NCBI GenBank assembly: GCA_020633315.1
Contig: JACKDV010000005.1
Location: 186,001 to 250,000 of the forward strand
Origin: Myxococcales bacterium
Lineage (GTDB): Bacteria > Myxococcota_A > Polyangia > Nannocystales > Nannocystaceae
Length of the DNA: 64,000 nt
Direction of reading: 5' to 3'
The translations under genes and the position numbers were made by a program. Below the pieces are notes generated by a model. It did not search any database. It was not told where the DNA came from and was given only the letters and a program-made list of their open reading frames with translations. Below, piece after piece: positions 17,072 through 26,120 of the stretch (positions within the stretch are counted from its first letter, which is position 1; the number at the start of each line of letters is the position of its first letter).

Positions 17072-19336
17072 ATGCTCCGCATCACGGTAACGAAGGAAGG
17101 CGGCTCGCCGCAGGTCAGCACGTTCGACAAGCGAGAGATCACGGTCGGCCGGACCACCGCCAACGATCTCGTGATCGCCGAGCCGGGGGTCTCCAGCCAC
17201 CACGCCCGCATCCTGTTCACGGGCGACGGCGTCACGCTCATCGACCTCGAGTCGACCAACGGCACCTTCGTCAACGGCGACCGCATTCGTGGGCCGGCCT
17301 TGGTCGAGCCGGGCGACGAGGTCTACATCTGCGCGTATCGACTGGACTTCGAGCTCGGGGGCTCGTCCTCGCAAGCCGCGCCTCCGCTGATGGAGGGGCC
17401 GCCCCCGATGGTCGGCCAACCCCCGATGATGGAGGGGCCGCCTCCGATGGTCGGCCAGCCCCCGATGAGCCCGGAGTACCCGACGCCGGCCGACCTCGGA
17501 CCGCCGCCCCTGGGGGGCTCCGCGAGCTCGGATGGACCGCCTCCGATGATCGGAGGAGGGGACGGTGGGCTGCCGCCCATGCTCGACATGCCGCCGCTGC
17601 TCGAGGCTCCGCCGCCCGTGCAGCCCGGGCCCGCCCCCGTGGAAGCGATGCCGCCGATCGAGGCTCCGCCCCCGATCGCCGCTCCGCCCCCCGTCGAGGC
17701 CCCGCCGCCGCTCGAGCCTCCGGCCGATCTTCCGCCACCGATCGCTCCGCCGCCGGTGGCCCCGCCCGCGCCCGTGGAGGACGACCGCCCCTCCTCGCTG
17801 GTCTCGGGCCAGATCTCGCCGCTGGAGAGCCCACCGCCCGCGGTCGCGCCCACGCCCCCTCCCGACATCCCGGTCTCGCCCGACGTGCCGGCGCCTTCGG
17901 TCATGCCGGCCGAGCCCACGCCCGCGCCGATTCCCCGGCCCACGCTGGTCTCCGAGCCCACGCCCACGCCGATGCCGATCGTCGCGCCGCTGGGGCCGGC
18001 CCCCGTCTCCGGACCCTCCCTGGTCGCCTACCTGCCGCAGCCCGCCGCGGCCGTGGTCGCGCCTCCGCCCAGCGAGGACCTCTCGGACCTCAAGGGGCCG
18101 GGCGCCGGGCCCCAGGCCTGCTCCCGCGTGTTCGCGCTGGTGCGCTATCACCTGGCGCCCGACGGCAGCCTGCCCCATCGCGACGCCACCACCCGCGCCC
18201 AGGCCCGCGGCGAGGCGCAGCGCCTGTTCACCGAGCTGGCCGAGCGCGTGCCCGAGATCCAGGCCCGACCATGGGCCAACCGCCTCGCCAACGAGCTGTG
18301 CGGCCTGGGAGCCCTGAGCGCCCCGCTGGCCGAGACCGGGGTGCGGAGCATCTTCGTGCACGGACCGGGGCGCGTGCTGGTGCTGCGCGAGGGCGAGGAG
18401 ACGCCGACCCCCGCCGACGCCAAGTTCTCGTGCCCCGAGGCGGTGGAGCTCGTGGTGCGACGCCTGACGGGGCGTCCCTTCGGTCCCGAGCATCCACTGG
18501 TCGACGCGCGCAGCAGCGAAGGCGCCGACGTCAGGGCGATCCACGGCTCGCTGACCAGCCCGGGCCCGTTGGTGACGATCCATCGCGCCCGCGTGGATGC
18601 GGAGCCACGCGGGCTGGAGGCCCTGGTCCAGCGACGGGCGCTGCCCTCGGGCATGGCCACGCTGCTGTGCCACTGCGTGCACGCCGGGCTCAACATCCTG
18701 GTGTGCGGCGGCCCGGGAGCGCGGGTGTTCTCGTGGCTGGCGGCGCTGGCCGCCGAGGCCCCGCCGGACCAGCGCCAGGTGTTCGTGCGCCCCGGCCCCG
18801 AGCCCGAGCCGCTGCCGGCCAACGCGGTGGTGATCCACTCCGACGGCATGCCGCTGGCAGGCGCGGGATTCACGGGCGCGCAGCAGGCCATGCGCGCCGC
18901 CCTGGCCCTGGCCCCCGATCGCCTCGTGGCCCACGACGTGGCGGGACCCGAGGCCAGCGACGTGGTCGCGGCCATGGGTCGCAGCCTGTCCGGCGCGTTG
19001 GTGTCGCTGCGGGCCAGCTCCGCCGATGCGGGCCTGTCCCGGCTGGCCGCCCTCGCCGGGCTCACCGGCGACGCCCCCGACGCGGCGGCGCGCGCTCGGC
19101 AGGTGGCCCAGACGGTGGACGTGGTGCTGGCCGTCTCGCGCTTCGCCGACGGCCGCACCCGCGTGACACAGCTCGCCGAGGCCACCGTGTCGAGCGCAGG
19201 CACGGCCCAGGCGGTCGAGCTGGTCACCTACCAGCCGAACACCGGCCGATGGTCCCCCACCGGGGTGGCACCATCGTTCTTCGCCGCGCTGCAGCGGCGG
19301 GGGATTGCGGTGGATGTAGGTCTCCTGGGCGAATGA
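17072..19336 (+). CDS. FHA domain protein fused to a P-loop-less CpaF-like secretion-ATPase domain
   Basis: This 754-residue protein heads the rightward T6SS operon. Residues 1-95 are an FHA domain (EITVGRTTANDLVI, SSHHARI, DLESTNGTFVNGDRI). Residues ~100-335 are a Pro-rich linker with near-repeats of PPPMVGQPPM. Residues ~345-754 follow the CpaF/VirB11 order: an N-terminal domain with RSIFVHGPGRVLVLREG; RRALPSGMATLLCHCVHAGLNILVCGGPGARVFSW where GG.G.GKT is expected (about 543-555); then LVAHDVAGPEASDVVAAMGRSLSGALVSLRASSADAGLSRL where CpaF has the ...E.RG.EA.D...A...GH.GS..T.HA.S....L.RL box. The Walker A Lys-Thr, the conserved Glu-Arg and several His are gone, so it is probably a non-hydrolysing pseudo-ATPase. 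The ATG at 17072 directly precedes the FHA domain. Its stop overlaps the tssJ start (ATGA). It may be a phospho-dependent scaffold for the membrane complex. Confidence 0.82.
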   Translation: MLRITVTKEGGSPQVSTFDKREITVGRTTANDLVIAEPGVSSHHARILFTGDGVTLIDLESTNGTFVNGDRIRGPALVEPGDEVYICAYRLDFELGGSSSQAAPPLMEGPPPMVGQPPMMEGPPPMVGQPPMSPEYPTPADLGPPPLGGSASSDGPPPMIGGGDGGLPPMLDMPPLLEAPPPVQPGPAPVEAMPPIEAPPPIAAPPPVEAPPPLEPPADLPPPIAPPPVAPPAPVEDDRPSSLVSGQISPLESPPPAVAPTPPPDIPVSPDVPAPSVMPAEPTPAPIPRPTLVSEPTPTPMPIVAPLGPAPVSGPSLVAYLPQPAAAVVAPPPSEDLSDLKGPGAGPQACSRVFALVRYHLAPDGSLPHRDATTRAQARGEAQRLFTELAERVPEIQARPWANRLANELCGLGALSAPLAETGVRSIFVHGPGRVLVLREGEETPTPADAKFSCPEAVELVVRRLTGRPFGPEHPLVDARSSEGADVRAIHGSLTSPGPLVTIHRARVDAEPRGLEALVQRRALPSGMATLLCHCVHAGLNILVCGGPGARVFSWLAALAAEAPPDQRQVFVRPGPEPEPLPANAVVIHSDGMPLAGAGFTGAQQAMRAALALAPDRLVAHDVAGPEASDVVAAMGRSLSGALVSLRASSADAGLSRLAALAGLTGDAPDAAARARQVAQTVDVVLAVSRFADGRTRVTQLAEATVSSAGTAQAVELVTYQPNTGRWSPTGVAPSFFAALQRRGIAVDVGLLGE

Positions 19337-20226
19337 GCGCCCCGTCGCCGCCTCGCTCCTTGCCAAGGGACTTGGGCGTGTGTGAAATTTCGCGACCAGT
19401 GCGCGCCCATCCTTCGAAGACGCCGAGCCGCCCCGCCCGATCCACTGCGACTCGCAGGCCATGGCTCGCCATGGCGCTGCTCGGCTCCAGCCTCGCCCTC
19501 GCTGCCTGCAAGAAGGACGAGGACACCTGCAAGCCCGAGGAGAAGGGCTTCACCAAGTTCCGGGTGGTGGTCCAGGCCTCCGAGCGGCTCAACCGCGACT
19601 CGGACGGCAACTCCCGGGCCACCCACGTCCGCATCTACCAGATCAAGGGCGGGCGCAGCCTCGACGTGCCCCTCGACTTCCGCCAGGTGTGGCAGAGCGC
19701 CGGGGACGTGTTCGGCGACGAGCTGCTCAAGGAAGAGGAGATCGCCATCGAGCCGGGGCACTCCGACGTCTTCGAGCTCGAGCCGGACCCCGAGGCCACC
19801 CACGTGGTCGCGGCCGCGATCTTCCGCGAGCCGGTGGCCACCACCTGGTACGCCGAGTGGGAGGTCCCGCAGTACCACGGCTACTCGGTCTGCGCGGCCG
19901 AGAAGAAGAACCAGAGCTACGAGGATCCCTGCTTCCTCCTCTACATGGAGGACAGCCAGATCGACGGCGGCCACGAGCCCCCGCCCGGCATGGACGCCGA
20001 GGCGATCTCGGTGGTCTGCCCGCCGGCGCCGCTCAAGGTCAAGCCGGCCGAGCCAGAGGACAAGAAGAAAAAGAAGAAGAAGGGCAAGCTCAAGGACAAG
20101 GCCGGCGATGCCCAGGACAAGGGCGCCGACGCCCAGGACAAGGCGGACACGGCCCAGGGAGCGAGCGACAAGGCACAAGGGGCCGCCGACGCCGCGAGCG
20201 ATCCCCCGGTACCGGGCAAGGACTAG
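19333..20226 (+). CDS. tssJ: T6SS outer-membrane lipoprotein TssJ with Lys/Ala-rich C-terminal extension
   Basis: The core is TssJ: after the signal segment LLGSSLALAACKK (lipobox ALAAC) come FRVVVQASERLNRDSDGNSRATHVRIYQIK, a DEEIAIEPGHSDVFELEPD-like region and VVAAAIFREP. TssJ anchors TssM to the outer membrane. The start is uncertain: ATG 19333 overlaps the upstream stop (ATGA) and gives a long 50-residue n-region, GTG 19378 is intermediate, and ATG 19471 gives a signal with almost no basic n-region. The last ~70 residues are unusual for TssJ: a run of Lys (KKKKKKK) then heptad-like DKA/AQD repeats resembling LEA or apolipoprotein helices. TssJ proteins are normally ~150-190 residues. It is followed after 6 bp by tssK. 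Confidence 0.88.
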   Translation: MSAPSPPRSLPRDLGVCEISRPVRAHPSKTPSRPARSTATRRPWLAMALLGSSLALAACKKDEDTCKPEEKGFTKFRVVVQASERLNRDSDGNSRATHVRIYQIKGGRSLDVPLDFRQVWQSAGDVFGDELLKEEEIAIEPGHSDVFELEPDPEATHVVAAAIFREPVATTWYAEWEVPQYHGYSVCAAEKKNQSYEDPCFLLYMEDSQIDGGHEPPPGMDAEAISVVCPPAPLKVKPAEPEDKKKKKKKGKLKDKAGDAQDKGADAQDKADTAQGASDKAQGAADAASDPPVPGKD

Positions 20227-20232
20227 CGATCC

Positions 20233-21612
20233 ATGGCGCGACGCTATCTCGACCGCGTGGTGTGGAGCGAGGGCATGCTGATGTGCCCTCAGCACCTGCA
20301 GCAGAACGATCTCTTCCACGAAGCGACGCTGGCCGCCCGCATCGGCGCGGTGAGCCCCTTCGACTTCGGGGTGATGACGCAGACCATCGACGAGGGCGAG
20401 CTCAAGAGCGGGGTGCTCAAGCTCTCGGCCTTCACCGGGGTGCTGTCGGGCGGGCTGCCGCTGGACTTCGGCATCGGCGACGCCGGTGGGCCGTCCAGCC
20501 GCCCCATCGAGGAGCAGTTCCCCAGCACCGCGACCATCCTCGAGGTGTACCTGGCCGTGCCCTCGGCGCGGGAGGGCATCCCCAACTTCCAGGACGTCGT
20601 CGACGACTCGAGCGCCGCCCGCTACAAGACGATCAACCGCCCGGTCCCCGATCTCACCATCGCCAAGACCGAGCAGATCATCGGCTTCGGGCGCCCGAAC
20701 GTCACCCTGCTGCTGGGCAACGAGTCGCGTGAGGACTTCGAGACCCTCAAGATCGCCGAGATCGTCCGCGACGCCACCGGCTCGTTCAAGCTCTCGGACA
20801 ACTACATCCCGCCCTGCCTGCAGGTCTCGGGCTCGAAGGTGCTCATCGGCTACGCCCAGAACCTGCTGTCGGTGATGCTCACCAAGCAGCGCGCGCTGTC
20901 GGAGACGCGGCGCCAGGTGGACGCGGCCGCGGTGGAGTTCACCTCGCAGGACATCACCCGCTTCCTGCTGCTCAACGCGCTCAACACCCACATCCCGGTG
21001 CTGCGCCACACGGTCGAGAGCCAGAAGCTCTCGCCGCACGGCCTGTACATCGCGCTCATCCAGCTCGCGGGCGAGCTGACCACCTTCTCGAGCGAGATCG
21101 ATCCCTCGAGCTTCCCCAAGTTCAGCTACACCGACCTGCGCTCCACCTTCGAGCCGCTGATCGGCGCGATCAACCAGATGCTGGGGGCCACGGTGCGCGA
21201 GCGCTGCATCACCGTGCCGCTCGAGTCCCGCGCCGACGGCATGTGGATCGGCCAGCTCAAGGACGATCGCCTGCTGCACTGCCCGCGCTACGTGCTCGCG
21301 GTGGAGGCCCAGTCGCCGCAGCAGGAGACCGCCAACCGGCTGCCCAAGCTGTCGAAGATCGCGTCGTGGAAGCAGATCAACGCGATCGTGCAGTCCGCCA
21401 CGCCGGGCGCGCCGCTGACCCCCACGCACCGGCCTCCGCCGGAGATCCCGGTGCGGCCCAAGCAGGTCTACTTCGTCGTGGCCACCGAGGACCGCTACTG
21501 GCGCCAGATCATCACCGAGAAGACGATCGCGCTGTACCTGCCCCCGCCCTTCGATCCCTCGAAGGCGAAGATCACCCTGATGGGGATCCCCGACCGCCAC
21601 ACCAACGCCTGA
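20233..21612 (+). CDS. tssK: T6SS baseplate-membrane adaptor TssK
   Basis: This 459-residue protein opens with the TssK (VasE/ImpJ) signature VVWSEGMLMCPQHLQQNDLFHEATLAARI. It keeps the central KVLIGYAQNLLSVMLTKQRALSETRR segment, the helical shoulder FLLLNALNTHIPVLRHTVESQKLSPHGLYIALIQLAGELTTFS, and the C-terminal head that ends PKQVYFVVATEDRYWRQIITEKTIALYLPPPF. TssK trimers connect the TssEFG wedge to the TssL/TssM cytoplasmic domains. It is intact, in the middle of the rightward operon. A 79-bp gap before tssL contains a short GC-rich spacer and a ribosome-binding site AGAGGAAG. Confidence 0.95.
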   Translation: MARRYLDRVVWSEGMLMCPQHLQQNDLFHEATLAARIGAVSPFDFGVMTQTIDEGELKSGVLKLSAFTGVLSGGLPLDFGIGDAGGPSSRPIEEQFPSTATILEVYLAVPSAREGIPNFQDVVDDSSAARYKTINRPVPDLTIAKTEQIIGFGRPNVTLLLGNESREDFETLKIAEIVRDATGSFKLSDNYIPPCLQVSGSKVLIGYAQNLLSVMLTKQRALSETRRQVDAAAVEFTSQDITRFLLLNALNTHIPVLRHTVESQKLSPHGLYIALIQLAGELTTFSSEIDPSSFPKFSYTDLRSTFEPLIGAINQMLGATVRERCITVPLESRADGMWIGQLKDDRLLHCPRYVLAVEAQSPQQETANRLPKLSKIASWKQINAIVQSATPGAPLTPTHRPPPEIPVRPKQVYFVVATEDRYWRQIITEKTIALYLPPPFDPSKAKITLMGIPDRHTNA

Positions 21613-21691
21613 GACCCCCGGGCGCGCCCGCAGTCGCGACGCGCCCCGACGACCCGGCCCCGGCCGGACGCCCCACCAAGAGGAAGCCGTC

Positions 21692-22360
21692 ATGGATCGC
21701 GTCAACGAAGTCACCGCCGAGTGCTTCAACGCCCTGATCCAGCTCCGCAACATCGGCGATCAGGGCCACCTGGCCCCGCAGATGTTCCACCAGCGGCTGA
21801 TCTCCTTCATCGACGGCGTGTTCATGAAGGGGCGCCAGGCCGGCATGCAGGAGCACGACGTCCAGGACATCGCCTACGCGCTGGTGGCCCTGGCCGACGA
21901 GCTGGCCATGCGGCAGCCGGGCGGGATCCGGGACGTGTGGCTCTCCAACCCGCTGCAGCTGCACTACTTCAACGAGAACGTGGCGGGCGAGGGCTTCTTC
22001 TACCGGCTCGAGTTCCTCATCCGCGACCCGTCGCGGCTCGAGGTGCTGCGGGTCTACTACCAGTGCCTGTTGTTCGGCTTCCTGGGCAAGTACGCCATCC
22101 GCGGCGGCGAGCTCGAGCTGGCCGCCGTCACCCGGCGGGCCCAGGACGCGCTGGCCGGAGTGCTGCGCCCCGAGCCGCTGAGCACCCGACACCTACGACC
22201 GAAGGAGCGGATCAACCGCCAGCGCCAGGGCTACCTGACGATCTGGATCGGGCTGTTCGCGCTCCTGTTCGCGCTGGCCCTGCTCATCGTGCTGCGCGTG
22301 GCCCTCAACGAGCAGAGCGAGGGCCAGGCGGAGCGCATCGAGGAGATGGTCGAGGGCTGA
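21692..22360 (+). CDS. tssL: T6SS inner-membrane protein TssL (DotU/IcmH family)
   Basis: This 222-residue protein has the TssL cytoplasmic hook domain: ECFNALIQLRNIG, DIAYALVALADELAMRQPGG, LQLHYFNENVAGEGFFYRLEFLI and VYYQCLLFGFLGKYAIRGGELELAA. A single C-terminal membrane helix (about 185-206, IWIGLFALLFALALLIVL) follows. There is no peptidoglycan-binding OmpA extension, so any anchoring to the wall must come from another protein. TssL with TssM forms the inner-membrane part of the complex. It ends 19 bp before tssM, with GGGAGG between as ribosome-binding site. Confidence 0.94.
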   Translation: MDRVNEVTAECFNALIQLRNIGDQGHLAPQMFHQRLISFIDGVFMKGRQAGMQEHDVQDIAYALVALADELAMRQPGGIRDVWLSNPLQLHYFNENVAGEGFFYRLEFLIRDPSRLEVLRVYYQCLLFGFLGKYAIRGGELELAAVTRRAQDALAGVLRPEPLSTRHLRPKERINRQRQGYLTIWIGLFALLFALALLIVLRVALNEQSEGQAERIEEMVEG

Positions 22361-22379
22361 CCCGAGGGAGGATCGACCG

Positions 22380-25300
22380 ATGCTCAAGTACATCTTCTCG
22401 GTGCTCCTCATCGTGGCGGTATGGGCGACCGTGCTGCTGCTGGAGCTGCCCGTGTGGATCGCCATCGTCGCCACGGTGGTGATCCTCGCGATCCTGATCA
22501 CCGTCGTCATCTTCCGGGTGTTCAAGGCCAAGCGGGCCGCCCGCGAGATCGAGAAGGCGCTGCAGGCCCAGGCCGACCAGCACGCGGCGCGGGCCCGCCC
22601 CGATCTGCAGGGCGACATCGAGGCCATGAAGGGCGAGTTCCTCAAGGCCGTGGGCGCGCTCAAGACCAGCAAGCTGGGCGGCAAGCGACCGGCCGAGGCC
22701 CTCTACGCCCTGCCCTGGTACCTCATCATCGGCCCGCCCGGCTCGGGCAAGTCCACCGCGCTGCGCAACTCGGGCCTGCGCTTCCCCTACCTGAGCAAGA
22801 GCGGCGGCGGGGTGCAGGGCGTGGGCGGTACCCGCAACTGTCAGTGGTGGATGACCAACGACGCGGTCATCCTCGACACCGCCGGCCGCTACACCACCGA
22901 GGACTCCGACCACGACGAGTGGATGGCCTTCCTCGAGCTGCTCAAGCGCAACCGCCCCAAGGCCCCGGTCAACGGGGTGATGGTGGCGATCGCCGTCACC
23001 GACCTCAGCGAGGGGCACCCCGAGGAGATCGTCGCGCGCGCCCGCGAGATCCGCTCGCGCATCGACGAGGTGATGAACAAGCTCGAGATGGTGGTGCCGG
23101 TCTACGTGCTGTTCACCAAGGTCGACCTGATGCCCGGCTTCGTGGAGACCTATGGCGACCTGGGCAACACCGAGCGCAGCCAGATCTGGGGCTTCACCTT
23201 CCCCATCGTCAAGAAGGTCAGCGACCCCGTGGGGGCCTTCGCCGAGCGCTTCGCCGAGCTTGCGGCCACCGTGGAGCGCCGCTCGCTGCGGCGCATGAGC
23301 GAGGAGCGCGGCATCGAGGCCCGCGACAAGATCTACGCGTTCCCGCAGTACTTCGAGCCCATGCGCGACGCGCTGGCGATGTTCGTGGGCGAGCTGTTCG
23401 CCGAGAACATCTACAACGAGTCGCCGATCATGCGGGGCTGCTACTTCACCAGCGGCACCCAGGAGGGGCGGCCCATCGACCGCATCATGAACTCCATGGC
23501 CGAGGCCTTCGGCATCCAGCCGCGGATGCAGATGAGCTACCAGCCGCAGCACGTGGAGGCCAAGAGCTACTTCCTGGGCCAGCTCTTCACCAAGGTGATC
23601 TTCCCGGACCGCTACGTGGCCAGCCGCTCGGCCAGCCGCATCAAGAAGCAGCGGCTGGTGGGGCACGGCGTGGGGGCCGGGCTCATCACCGCGGCGGGCG
23701 GGATGGTGGCGCTGCCCATCATCTCGTTCAACAACAACCAGGAGCTGCTCGGCGAGACCAAGGAGGCGGTCGCCAAGGTCAACGAGCACTACGCCAACAA
23801 GCAGGAGACGGGCGACATCCGCCCGATCCACATCAAGAACATCGAGCCCCTGCGCCAGGTGGAGCGCAAGCTCTACGAGTACGAGGAGGACGGCCCGCCG
23901 CTGTTCAGCCGCATGGGCATGTACCAGGGCGAGGCGCTCTATCCCCCCGTGCGCGACCTCTACTTCACCGCGGTGCGCGAGGAGCTGCTGGTCCCCATCC
24001 GCGACGCCGAGATCCGCGAGCTCAAGCGCTTCCAGCTCCAGTACAACGGCCTGAGCGAGCCGGCCCCCGACGAGGAGCACCGCGCCATGAAGGACCGGCT
24101 GCGGATGTACCTGCTCATCACCTCGCCGCCCGACGGGCGGCCGGAGTCGGAGCCGGGGCTCACCGAGGACGAGCAGGCATGGCTGACCGAGCGGGTGGCC
24201 ACGCTGTGGGAGAAGCCGCTGGAGATCGCCGGCGACGTGGCGAGCAAGGCCGAGATGCGCGAGGTGGCCAGCGCCTACATCGCGATCCTGGCGGCCGAGC
24301 CCGAGCGGCTGTTCGAGCGCGACGATGCGCTGGTCAAGAGCGTGCGGCGCATCCTGCTGCGGACCGACCGCACCCAGGCGCTGCTCGCCCAGATCATCGA
24401 GGAGGTCGACGCCCCCGACATCGACCTCAAGCTCGCCACCGACACCAAGGGCGCGCTCAAGAACGACAACAAGGTGGTGCGGGGTGCCTACACCCGCACC
24501 GCGTGGGAGGACTACCTGCGCGACCGCCTGTACCAGCCGCTGGGCGACATGCTGGGCGACGAGTGGGTGCTGGGCATCACCGAGGAGGAGATGAAGGAGG
24601 ACCGCGACAAGCAGCTCGCCCAGCTGCGCTCCATGTACTTCGAGCAGTACATCCAGGAGTGGAAGCAGTTCATCCAGGCCATCTACGTGGAGCCGCCCAC
24701 CAACTACGCCGAGGTGCTCAAGACCCTCGAGGACCTCACCCGCGAGCCGGGCTCGTACAAGCGCCTGTGCCAGTACGTCTCGTTCCACACCAACCTGCCC
24801 CCGCCCGAGCCCGAGGCCACCGACGAGGCCGCGGCCGGGGTGCTCGACGCGGTGGAGGGCGAGGCGACCAAGACCCTGGCCAAGAAGGGCGGCAAGGCGG
24901 GGCGGATCGCGGCCGAGCAGGCGCGGCGGCGCAAGGACGGCAAGGACAAGGGCGGCAAGGGAGGCTCGCTGCTGCTCGACGAGTACGACGTGGCGGCGGC
25001 CTTCGACGGCCTGGCCTCGTTCGGCTACGCCGAGCCGCCGCCCTCCCCCGAGGGCGCGCCCCCGCTGCCCGCCCCCGGCGTGCCCATCGACGACTACCAG
25101 GAGGAGCTGCGCAAGCTCCGGACCGCGGTCAAGGGCAAGATCGACAACGACACCGAGGAGGACGCCAAGGCGCTGACCAAGGCGGTGAAGTCGGCGGTCG
25201 ACGTGACCGACGGCCTGCTCAACGACACCGACACCAAGGGCTGGTCGCCGGTGCTCGACAAGTGGCTGCGCCCGCCCATCCGCGGGCTCGAGCGGGTGAC

Positions 25301-26093
25301 CCGCGGCGACGAGGCCGGCAACATCACCAAGGCCTGGTGCGACGAGGTGGTGCGCCCGTGGACCAAGCTGTCCAAGCGCTACCCCTTCGACGAGAAGGGC
25401 AAGGAGATCCCGCTCGCCGAGTTCGCGCAGTACTTCCAGCCCGAGACCGGCCAGGTGTGGTCGACCTACTCCAGCCTGCTGGCGGGGCGGGTGCCCCGGC
25501 GCCACAACGGCTTCGAGATCGTCAGCCGCGGGGCCAAGGTGAGCAACACCATCAACCCCAAGGTGGCCGCGTTCCTCGACCGGGCACAGGACGTGACCAC
25601 GGTGATGTTCCCCGCGGGCAGCGACGGCCCGAGCTTCGAGTTCGACGTGCAGGTGCAGGGCGCCCGCAAGGACGAGGGCGAGGTCCGGCGGACGATGTTC
25701 GTGGTGGACAAGCAGACCATCGACTACAAGAACGGCCCGCTCGAGTGGCTGCCGATGGGCTGGCCCGGCGAGGACCCCAAGGAGGCCTACATCAAGGCGT
25801 TCGGGTTCTCGTCCACCGGCGAGGTGGGGCCGTTCCAGGGCGACTGGGCGTTCTTCCGCCTGCTCGAGCAGGGCACCAACACCGGTGACGCCAACAAGGA
25901 CACCTTCAAGTTCGAATGGGACCTCCGCGATCAGCGGGCCGGCATCGTCACCATCCTGGTCCGGCCCAAGCTCGACGACACCCCGATCTACGGCACGCGG
26001 GTCCGTGGGGTGAAGTTCATGCAGGTCTTCCGCCACCCCGACCTCGCCCCGCCGCGCAACATCATCGTGGGCGGCCCGAGCTGCACCGAGTAA
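22380..26093 (+). CDS. tssM: T6SS inner-membrane channel protein TssM (IcmF family)
   Basis: This 1237-residue protein has two N-terminal membrane helices (about 4-45), then a cytoplasmic NTPase-like domain with an intact Walker A GPPGSGKST (118-126) and DTAGRYTTED Walker B/switch region. A third membrane helix lies near 420-445. A long periplasmic part carries the IcmF-related and C-terminal TssM beta domains (VTTVMFPAGSDGPSFEFDVQVQG, FQGDWAFFRLLEQG). TssM spans the envelope and binds TssJ. A Lys/Gly-rich low-complexity insertion lies near 835-865 (KKGGKAGR, KDKGGKGG). Length is typical. It is followed by tagF after 27 bp. Confidence 0.96.
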   Translation: MLKYIFSVLLIVAVWATVLLLELPVWIAIVATVVILAILITVVIFRVFKAKRAAREIEKALQAQADQHAARARPDLQGDIEAMKGEFLKAVGALKTSKLGGKRPAEALYALPWYLIIGPPGSGKSTALRNSGLRFPYLSKSGGGVQGVGGTRNCQWWMTNDAVILDTAGRYTTEDSDHDEWMAFLELLKRNRPKAPVNGVMVAIAVTDLSEGHPEEIVARAREIRSRIDEVMNKLEMVVPVYVLFTKVDLMPGFVETYGDLGNTERSQIWGFTFPIVKKVSDPVGAFAERFAELAATVERRSLRRMSEERGIEARDKIYAFPQYFEPMRDALAMFVGELFAENIYNESPIMRGCYFTSGTQEGRPIDRIMNSMAEAFGIQPRMQMSYQPQHVEAKSYFLGQLFTKVIFPDRYVASRSASRIKKQRLVGHGVGAGLITAAGGMVALPIISFNNNQELLGETKEAVAKVNEHYANKQETGDIRPIHIKNIEPLRQVERKLYEYEEDGPPLFSRMGMYQGEALYPPVRDLYFTAVREELLVPIRDAEIRELKRFQLQYNGLSEPAPDEEHRAMKDRLRMYLLITSPPDGRPESEPGLTEDEQAWLTERVATLWEKPLEIAGDVASKAEMREVASAYIAILAAEPERLFERDDALVKSVRRILLRTDRTQALLAQIIEEVDAPDIDLKLATDTKGALKNDNKVVRGAYTRTAWEDYLRDRLYQPLGDMLGDEWVLGITEEEMKEDRDKQLAQLRSMYFEQYIQEWKQFIQAIYVEPPTNYAEVLKTLEDLTREPGSYKRLCQYVSFHTNLPPPEPEATDEAAAGVLDAVEGEATKTLAKKGGKAGRIAAEQARRRKDGKDKGGKGGSLLLDEYDVAAAFDGLASFGYAEPPPSPEGAPPLPAPGVPIDDYQEELRKLRTAVKGKIDNDTEEDAKALTKAVKSAVDVTDGLLNDTDTKGWSPVLDKWLRPPIRGLERVTRGDEAGNITKAWCDEVVRPWTKLSKRYPFDEKGKEIPLAEFAQYFQPETGQVWSTYSSLLAGRVPRRHNGFEIVSRGAKVSNTINPKVAAFLDRAQDVTTVMFPAGSDGPSFEFDVQVQGARKDEGEVRRTMFVVDKQTIDYKNGPLEWLPMGWPGEDPKEAYIKAFGFSSTGEVGPFQGDWAFFRLLEQGTNTGDANKDTFKFEWDLRDQRAGIVTILVRPKLDDTPIYGTRVRGVKFMQVFRHPDLAPPRNIIVGGPSCTE

Positions 26094-26120
26094 GCCCACC
26101 CGAGCCCGCAGGACGCCGCC

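Noticed and set aside
17380..17470. Short repetitive PPPMVGQPP-coding DNA as a possible CRISPR or VNTR
   Set aside because: Repeats are in frame within the Pro-rich linker of the FHA protein; no spacers and no cas genes nearby.
16762..19332. In-frame upstream extension of tssJ that would make an 1154-residue fusion
   Set aside because: It is the wrong reading frame of the FHA/CpaF-like gene (Arg/Ala/Gly-rich, no domain); tssJ starts at 19333 or later.
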